From: Oscillatoriales cyanobacterium M59_W2019_021
GTDB taxonomy: Bacteria > Cyanobacteriota > Cyanobacteriia > Cyanobacteriales > Geitlerinemataceae
Direction: 5' to 3'
Length of the DNA: 64,000 nucleotides
Assembly: GCA_015295945.1 (NCBI GenBank)
Contig: DVED01000071.1
Coordinates: 1 to 64,000, forward strand
Shown: one piece after another, positions 57,813 to 64,000 of the stretch
Layout of the letters: every line of letters starts with the position of its first letter
Position numbering within the stretch: position 1 is the stretch's first letter
Notes under the pieces: generated by a model
What the model was told of the DNA's origin: nothing
What the model saw: the letters and a program-made list of their open reading frames with translations, nothing else
Database searches by the model: none
Translations under genes and position numbers: made by a program

Positions 57813-60359
57813 TCAACCCAAGTTGAGGGGATCGACATCGATCGCCACGGAAACCGAGGCTGGAGTGTGATTTTTTAATTCCCACAACATCGGTAATTTG
57901 AGATCGACCCCCGGAGAAAACTTGATGAGAATTTGCCAGCGAAAGCGATCGGCAATGCGTAAAATCGGCGCGGGAACCGGACCTAAAACTTGGTAGAGTT
58001 CCTCGTTTTCCGGCTGTAACAATTCCACGAGGCGAGCGGCACTTTCCCTCACTTCCCCATCATTTACCCCACTCAAACGCAACAGAATTAACTTACCGCA
58101 AGGAGGATAATTTAACGCTTGTCGCTGAATCAATTCGCTGACGATAAACGACTCGCATTCGTGTCGTTGGACTGCCAAAACGACGGGATGGTGCGTTGAA
58201 TACGTTTGTAAAATCACCTTGCCGGGATCGTCGCCCCGCCCCGCCCGTCCGGCAACTTGAGTCAGGGTTTGAAACGCCCGTTCGCTGGCGGCGTAGTCGG
58301 AAAGGTGCAGCAACCCATCCGCCGCGATAATCCCCACCAAACTCACCGACGGCAAATCCAACCCCTTAGTGAGCATCTGCGTCCCCACCAAGACATCCGC
58401 TTCTCCGGCGGCAAACTGGCGCAACAACTCCCGATGGGAACCCTTGCGCCGGGTGGTGTCGCTGTCGAACCGGAGAACCCGCAAGTTGGGAAACTCGCGC
58501 CCCAACTCCTGCACGACGCGCTGCGTCCCGCTTCCAAAGAATTTGAGGTAGGGAGAACCGCAGTCGGGACAGTGGGGGGGTTGCAGTCGGGTATGTCCGC
58601 AGTAGTGGCAGCGTAGCAACTTCGCCGCGCCTTCTTGGGTGTAGTGGTAGGAGAGGGAAACGTCGCAGTGGGGGCATTCCATCACCTCGCCGCAACTGCG
58701 ACAGGAGACGAAGGTGCTGTGTCCCCGGCGGTTGATGAAGAGGATGCCTTGCTGTCCGGTTTCCCGGAGTTGTCGCAGTTGGGTTTGCAAGGCGCGACTG
58801 AAAATCGATTTGTGTCCCGCGTGCAGTTCCGATCGCATATCCACCACTTCGATCGGCGGTAGGGGACGGGATTGAATGCGATTGGGTAGGGATAAGTAAT
58901 AGGTGTTGGAAGTTGGTAATGGGTAATGGGTAATGGGTAATGGGTCGCTTTCTGCTCCCCCTGCTCCCCCTGCTCCCTCCGCTCCCCCTGCCTTAATTTC
59001 CAACCAACTTTCCAACGATGGGGTTGCCGAACCCAGCACCAGGGGACAATCCACCAATTCCGCTCGCCATTGCGCTACGGTGCGAGCATGGTAGGTGGGA
59101 GAGGGGCGATCTTGTTTGAAACTGCTGTCGTGTTCCTCATCGAGGAGAATCAAGCCTAACTTGGGTAAGGGAACGAACACAGCCGATCGCGTGCCGATGA
59201 CGACTTGGGGTTCTCCGGAGAGCATTTGCCGCCAGGTGTCGTAGCGTTCGCCGTCGGAGAGGGCGCTGTGATAGACGCAAATTTGCTTGCCAAAACGGGC
59301 GCGGAAGCGATCGGTCAGTTGCGGGGTCAGACCGATTTCTGGAACCAGAACCAGGGCGGATTCCCCTCGAGCGAGAATGGGGGCGATCGCCTGTAAGTAG
59401 ACCTCGGTTTTTCCGGAACCGGTGACGCCGTGGAGGAGGACGCGGGAATATCCCGACAGTTGGGAAAGGGTTTGCAATGCCGTTTCCTGTTCTGGGGTTA
59501 AAATTTTTGCGGCGTCGGCATCTACCGCTTCTCCCCGTGCTGTTCGCAGCATTTCCCGTTCTTCCACGACAACGCAACCTTTGCGTTCCAGCGTTTGCAC
59601 CGTTCCTCGCGAAGTTGCCGCCACTTGCAAGAATTCGCTCAACCACATCTCCCCGCCGCGACGTTGCAACACAGTTAGGACTTCTCGCTGGCGATCGGTG
59701 AGATCGCCAAAAGCGGGATTTTCGATGACTAAAGTTACCGCTTGTTGCCGTTTTGGCTTGGCTAACTTAGGAGGTTCCAGGTAACTTTCCACCCATTTAC
59801 GTTTCGTTAGTTCCCGGATACCGCGTTTGGCTCCTCGGACTTGTTGTTGCAGGTATTGGGCGGTGTAGTTTCCGGTTTTGGAAGCTTGCAGGAGAGCGAG
59901 GATTTGACGGGCGGTGGTGCTGACGAAGGCTTCCGCACCGGGCGGGATGGCGGCGGCGTTGAGGCGGAGGCGGCGCTGCGATCGCCCCAACAGTCCAGGC
60001 GGCAGCGCTACCCGAATCGCTTGGATTAAGGGGGTGTAGTAGTAGTTTGAGACTTTCTCGAGTAATTGCCAGTAGTGAGGCGGGAAGAATCCTTGGGTGA
60101 TGATATCGTCTACTTCTTTGAGGCGATCGACCTCTAACTCGGCTGGAGGTCGATCGAGCAAGCGAATGGCGATCGCCCCCACTTGTTGAGCCCCGAAGGG
60201 AACGCTCAAAATATCCCCCGGTTGCGCGTCTAAATCTTCTGGCAAGCGATAGGTAAAGAGTTTATCCGCTCCCGGACAATCGACCAACACCTCGATAAAG
60301 CGATCGGTTGAAGTAGCGGTTCCGTAAGGGGCGATCGGTTCGGCGAGGGTGAAAGACAT
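57813..60359 (-). CDS. priA: Primosomal protein N' (PriA helicase) with repeat insertion
   Basis: A replication restart helicase of 848 residues from the ATG at 60359 (MSFTLAEP); the 30-residue extension in the track is repeat-derived. It has the DNA-binding start, Walker A GVTGSGKTEVYLQ (about 325), DEEH in LLDEEHDSSFKQ and GSATPSLESW. The zinc module has eight Cys (CRSCGEVMECPHC, CHYCG, CPDCG), and helicase motifs V-VI include TQMLTKGLDLPSVSLVG and QVAGRAGRGDDPGKVILQT. Between LEIK and YYLSLPNRI lies AGGAEGAGGAGGAESDPLPITHYPLPTSN, encoded by CTCCCC and CCCATTA repeats. It looks functional: no catalytic motif is disturbed. Confidence 0.96.
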   Translation of the reverse strand: MSFTLAEPIAPYGTATSTDRFIEVLVDCPGADKLFTYRLPEDLDAQPGDILSVPFGAQQVGAIAIRLLDRPPAELEVDRLKEVDDIITQGFFPPHYWQLLEKVSNYYYTPLIQAIRVALPPGLLGRSQRRLRLNAAAIPPGAEAFVSTTARQILALLQASKTGNYTAQYLQQQVRGAKRGIRELTKRKWVESYLEPPKLAKPKRQQAVTLVIENPAFGDLTDRQREVLTVLQRRGGEMWLSEFLQVAATSRGTVQTLERKGCVVVEEREMLRTARGEAVDADAAKILTPEQETALQTLSQLSGYSRVLLHGVTGSGKTEVYLQAIAPILARGESALVLVPEIGLTPQLTDRFRARFGKQICVYHSALSDGERYDTWRQMLSGEPQVVIGTRSAVFVPLPKLGLILLDEEHDSSFKQDRPSPTYHARTVAQWRAELVDCPLVLGSATPSLESWLEIKAGGAEGAGGAGGAESDPLPITHYPLPTSNTYYLSLPNRIQSRPLPPIEVVDMRSELHAGHKSIFSRALQTQLRQLRETGQQGILFINRRGHSTFVSCRSCGEVMECPHCDVSLSYHYTQEGAAKLLRCHYCGHTRLQPPHCPDCGSPYLKFFGSGTQRVVQELGREFPNLRVLRFDSDTTRRKGSHRELLRQFAAGEADVLVGTQMLTKGLDLPSVSLVGIIAADGLLHLSDYAASERAFQTLTQVAGRAGRGDDPGKVILQTYSTHHPVVLAVQRHECESFIVSELIQRQALNYPPCGKLILLRLSGVNDGEVRESAARLVELLQPENEELYQVLGPVPAPILRIADRFRWQILIKFSPGVDLKLPMLWELKNHTPASVSVAIDVDPLNLG
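58912..58992. repeat. STRR/CTCCCC array inside priA
   Basis: AATGGGT heptamers followed by CTCCCC(CTG) units lie inside the priA coding sequence. Read in the coding direction they are in frame and stop-free, giving about 29 residues. The opposite orientation would meet TAA. The same composite tract is intergenic elsewhere in the window. Confidence 0.88.
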
Positions 60360-60534
60360 ATTTTTTAAGTAATAAGTAATAAGTTTGGGATTGGGGGTTT
60401 GGGGTTGGGTAGGATGCGTTTCGCGTTCGCGACATGAAAAGCGCAGCAACGCATCATTTTATTGCTTTCTGCTTCCCCGGCTTCCCCTGCCCTATTTTCC
60501 CTCCGTTTTCATAGGTTGGGGAGAGTGACATCCT

Positions 60535-60565
60535 CCCGACGCTGATGCTTCGCATACAGCGCGGG
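60535..60565. other. Strong GC hairpin upstream of the exoprotein stop
   Basis: CCCG, CGCTG and TGC pair with CGGG, CAGCG and GCA around a TTC loop. The surrounding GTGACATCCTCCCGACGCTG resembles sequences found at ends of IS200/IS605-type elements. It lies between the priA and exoprotein genes, both on the - strand, so it could also be the end of the exoprotein transcript. Confidence 0.45.
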
Positions 60566-60593
60566 ACTTATAGCTCCCCGAACCCCTCAAAAG

Positions 60594-63168
60594 TCAACGA
60601 TCGCCCTCGGCATGGACTGCTCCGTCCTGACAATCCGGCGTGGGTTGCCAATCCGAACTCGATCGATCGCCACTAGCTATCAATTCTACCGTCCCATCTT
60701 CCCGAACGATCCAACCCGTAGCTTCGACCAATTCTCGCCGGGGTTCTGGTGCGGGGAGTGGCAATGTTTGCACAATCTCTTGGGTTTCTTCGCGATAGTC
60801 GATGAGAGTTCGCAGATCTTCCCACACGATCTGGCTGTTAAGAGTTTCGATCGGGTTTTCGGGGAGTCCGCCGCGTCCGGTAATGGTGAAGGAACTGCCT
60901 TCGGCAGCACCGCAGGTGGAAACAATGCGATCGGTTCTGTCGGTGGTTTCGCCTTGTAATTCCACCAATCCGGCAGTGGCATCGACATCGGGGGTGGTGA
61001 GGGTGACGGTTCCGCTAAATTCCGTCCCTAAATCGGAGGTGGCGGTGATGTCGCTTTCGGGGGTGAGTTGATCGCGAAATGCCGTGCCGAAAATGCCTTG
61101 GGCGGCGATCGAAACCTGTCCGCCGCGTCCTTGTCGGGCGTTGGCGGTAATATCGCTATTTTCTAAAGCCACGAGGGTATCGGTGTCGATGTTAATGTTG
61201 CCACCATTCGCACTTCCGGCATTGGTGGTAATTTGGCTGTTGTGGCGCAATTGTAAGTTTCCGGTTTCCAGCGTAATATTACCGCGATCGCCGGCTGTTG
61301 TCGTTGCAGAAAGCGTGCCACGATCCAGTTCGATCGACCTTGCCCCAATATTGACATTTCCCGCCTGTGCCGTCTGAGAGCCGCTGACGTTAATCCGACC
61401 GCCATCTCGAACCGAGAGATTGCCAGTGGTAACGTTGACACTACCCGCATCGCCCCTTCCCAAGGTTCTCGCTTCCAACGTACTGGCATTGCGACCCACT
61501 CGACCCGCCAACTCCACAGACTCAGATGCCAAAATCGTCACCGTTCCCGCATTCCCCAGATTAAAAGAAGTAGAAACGATTGCCCCTCCCTCTCGCAACG
61601 TCACTTTGGGGGCAATGACTGTAACGTTCCCCGAATTCCCACTACCAAAGGTTCCGGCGGTAATCGAACTCGCAAACTCCCCCGAAGCTGTCGTCCCCCT
61701 CACTTCGACTCCCTCCGACACTCGCACGGTCAATTGTCCCCCATGACCGGAACCTGCGGGAAGCGAGGTAATCACGCCGCCATTGCGAACCCGCAACTGC
61801 CCCGTCTCGATTTCAACATCGCCCGCATTGCCGGAATTCGCATTGGCACTGGAAACCGTACTTACGGTAAACGCCTCTGCCAAAAACGATTCTCCAAAAC
61901 CCAAACCCAGCGAGGCTTGTCCCAGTCGCGGCGCAAAACCTAACAAGGGGGCTTGTCCGCTCACTTCCATCGACTCCGAAGCGCGAATCGATAACAATCC
62001 CCCAGGTCCGGGTCCGAGACTTCCCGCTTCGACTTCGCCGCCATCTCGCACGATAAAATGCCGCGTGTCGATGCGCAAATCTCCTCCTTTACCCAGTCCG
62101 AAGGTGTTGGTCGAAAGCGAACTAAACTGAGGGGTAAATGCACCGGCTATTGCTGTAGGTGCGTCCAAGGGTCCGTCTAGCGGTCCGGTGCCGCTAACTT
62201 CCACCCATTCAGAGGCGCGGATCTCCAGGGTTCCCCCCGGCTTAACCCCAAAGTTATTGGCTTCGACGAAAGAACCGCCGATAATCCTCACGTTTCGTCC
62301 TTGGAGTTGGATGCTGCCGCCGCCGTCGCCGCTAGTATCGATCGCCCCTAACTCCGAAACCAGGATATCTTGAAAAGTCTGTTCCGGCGGATAACTCAAA
62401 CGAAAAGCCGAGGGATTGTCCGGCAGTGGGTCGATCGTCACTCGACCGTTCGCCGCCACGGCACCGAGTTCGATCCGTCCCCCAAAGGCGCTGAGCTTGC
62501 CCCCCGGTACGGTAATATCCCCACCCACGAGCGCTAACGTATTTCCGGGTTGGACTTGCAAACCAACGGGGGTGGGAACTAACTCGGTTATCGTCGGATC
62601 TCGAGAGGGTAACAAAGCGGTGGTTTGCGATCGATTGACGATCAATCCCGGAGTATTGCCCAATTGCAAGCCAATGGGAACGCTAATGGTCAACAGGGGA
62701 GCATTCGCAGGATCGATCGCCCCGAACTCGGTACCGTCGGCAAACTCGAGGCGATCGGCGGTACTCCCTAGAAACGACCCCCCCCAGATCGAGCGCCGCA
62801 TTCAGACCGAAAACGATGCCGTTGGGATTGAGTAGAAACAGGTTCGCGCTACCGTTGGCACGAATTAGCCCGTCGATGTTAGAAATTTGCCCTCCGGTGA
62901 TGCGGGTGATAATGTTGTCGATAGTTACAGCATTATCGAAAAAGGCAGTTTCCCCCGTGCGGACGTTAAATTGTTCCAAACTGTGAAACAAGTTGCCTCC
63001 CACAGTTGTTCCGCCAACAATCCGCTGGATTTGACCTTCCCGGTTAACTTGGGAGTTGTTAGGCAAGGTGGAATCGGGAAAGATTTGGGCAGAAACTGCC
63101 AGGGGATTTGCCAGCCAAATCTCCATCGACAGGGAGAGATATCTCTGCATTCGGATCGCGTGTTTCAT
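60594..63168 (-). pseudogene. Filamentous-haemagglutinin-type secreted protein, frameshifted at a run of eight G
   Basis: Two ORFs (62683-63168 and 60594-62801) are one gene. The first gives a signal peptide and the TPS domain with [69 protein letters not shown], the NPNGI motif typical of two-partner-secretion exoproteins. The second continues [30 protein letters not shown] and then long beta-helix repeats of about 20 residues (RVSEGVEVRGTTASGEFASSITAGTFGSGNSGNVTV). The break is at 62778-62785, where eight C (eight G on the coding strand) stand where seven restore the frame. About 857 residues if repaired. No TpsB partner is in the window. Confidence 0.8.
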
Positions 63169-63314
63169 GATGGAAGCGCTAACTCGATCAAGTCATGGTT
63201 AAGGGGGGCAAACGAAAACCGATTGGATTTGCCGTTACTCCTTTCTCCAATTTATTCTCTTCCGACCTCCGATCGCCCGTTTCGATCGCGATCGGTATTT
63301 GTTGGGGGAAGTAA

Positions 63315-63409
63315 TCAGTAATCAGTAATCAGTAATCAGTGGTTTCTCCCCGATTACCAATTACCGTTCGCGCAGCGACTCCGCAGGAGTATTACCGATT
63401 ACCCTTCAG
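63315..63409. repeat. STRR cluster
   Basis: Four AGTAATC heptamers (about 63315-63342), then ATTACCA/ATTACCG units around a CGTTCGCGCAGCG(ACTCCGCAGGAGT) palindrome (about 63365-63392). It fills the gap between the exoprotein gene and the carotenoid oxygenase. Confidence 0.75.
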
Positions 63410-64000
63410 TTAGTTTGGCGACTGTTCGAAATGGGGGTAAATTTCGTTTTCAAATAAATCCGCCATCAGGGTAGGTGGGTAATCTTGGCGAATATCGTAG
63501 TCTTCCCGCACGGGTGGCGACGCCAATTTGCTCAACCACGTTGAGTGAACGGTCATGCCAATATTCAGCCGAGGATGACTCAGCCGATATTTTGGTCCGC
63601 TGCCCAGAGATTTGCCATCGAAAATCCACAATTCGCTTTTATCGGTGACAAAACGATCCGAGAATAACACCACGCAAACAATATATCCATCGGTGGGATC
63701 GTCGGTTCCCGGACGGGGGACGAACTGAGGAGAGTTGCCAAAATATCCCGGTGGAAAATTGTAGGAATCTTCAACGGTCAATTTTGAGGGAGATGTCGAA
63801 GTGCGATCGACGTGCATTCGCAGCAAGTTGGCAGGTTTGCCTTTTTCGACAATTTTCTTCATGTCGGCAGCACCGATCCAGCGATGGGGATAATCTTCGT
63901 ACATCTCGAAGACAAATTGACTCAGCAAATCAGACCATGCTCCCCAACAATTCCAGTAAATTTCGGTGAATCGATCGGGCTGAAATCCCCGCCAAGCATA
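63410..64000 (-). CDS. Carotenoid oxygenase, C-terminal part (runs off the window)
   Basis: The frame is open to the right edge, starting AWRGFQPDRFTEIYWNCWGAWSDLL. It is the last roughly 196 residues of a carotenoid cleavage dioxygenase: IVEKGKPANLLRMHVD, DGYIVCVVLFSDRFVTDKSELWIFDGKSLGSGPKYRLSHPRLNIGMTVHSTWL. The family's seven-bladed propeller with four His ligands is only partly visible; the final HST matches the last ligand. The track's start at 63928 is not the real one. Such enzymes cut carotenoids or apocarotenoids to retinal-type products. Substrate cannot be assigned. Confidence 0.85.
   Translation of the reverse strand, partial: YAWRGFQPDRFTEIYWNCWGAWSDLLSQFVFEMYEDYPHRWIGAADMKKIVEKGKPANLLRMHVDRTSTSPSKLTVEDSYNFPPGYFGNSPQFVPRPGTDDPTDGYIVCVVLFSDRFVTDKSELWIFDGKSLGSGPKYRLSHPRLNIGMTVHSTWLSKLASPPVREDYDIRQDYPPTLMADLFENEIYPHFEQSPN

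Noticed and set aside
1-64000. tRNA and rRNA genes
   Set aside because: I scanned the gene-free regions for cloverleaf-type arms with GTTC loops and rRNA-like sequence and saw none I could support; a tRNAscan-SE search would be decisive.

Overview
The window looks like a piece of a cyanobacterial chromosome, probably from a filamentous, repeat-rich lineage. Three things point there. The HIP1 octamer GCGATCGC and its GATCG core occur throughout. Photosynthesis-linked genes are present: Psb34, a CyanoP/PsbP-family lipoprotein and the C-terminal part of a carotenoid oxygenase. Several families are ones I associate mainly with cyanobacteria (DUF928, DUF2358, Uma2, Ser/Thr kinases with pentapeptide repeats, a vMAP-type helix-turn-helix). 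Intergenic DNA is full of short tandem repeats with a 7-base period (STRRs) joined to CTCCCC-rich and GGGTTTG-rich tracts. I found no rRNA, tRNA or CRISPR array.

Layout. 0-6 kb: two alpha/beta hydrolases, panB, a small XRE regulator behind a perfect 18-base palindrome, and guaA. 6-15 kb: a membrane M41-like (HEAGH) protein, an esterase, two tandem structured repeats of about 210 bases, a proline-rich membrane protein, an Anbu proteasome-like peptidase, a Ser/Thr kinase and a BI-1 family membrane protein. 15-24 kb: Uma2, a bifunctional aldolase/short-chain dehydrogenase, a small pseudogene graveyard, DUF928, psb34 behind a CRP-like site, DUF2358, cyanoP, maf and a secreted WD40 protein. 24-35 kb: a 136-base MITE, an LCP-family protein, a subtilase, rpe, a PfkB kinase, an APH/AAA fusion, a YdcF-GT2 pair and a DUF4349 lipoprotein. 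35-46 kb: an ADP-ribosylglycohydrolase, a MOSC protein, a beta-lactamase-fold hydrolase, a TrmJ-type methyltransferase, a PEP-synthase-like protein, ComF, an acyltransferase-like membrane protein and Uma2.

46-52 kb is the most accessory-looking part: a truncated Uma2, an AT-rich stretch with a CFI-box zinc-ribbon protein and a lone vMAP-type HTH protein, then HepT/MntA, pheT and a VapBC-type pair. 52-64 kb: a zinc-ribbon kinase with pentapeptide repeats, an alpha/beta hydrolase, an orphan Nif11-like peptide behind a structured leader, recA, a truncated nucleotidyltransferase, priA with an STRR inside its coding sequence, a two-partner-secretion exoprotein broken at a run of eight G, and a carotenoid oxygenase running off the window.

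Most housekeeping genes stand alone or in short runs, so few operons are evident. The clearest are ydcF-GT2, cyanoP-maf, mntA-hepT and the VapBC-type pair. The strongest unusual signals are the MITE whose empty site survives elsewhere in this window, the repeat array translated inside PriA, the pair of structured repeats with a covarying base pair, the HTH gene preceded by direct repeats around a hairpin, and the orphan Nif11-like peptide.
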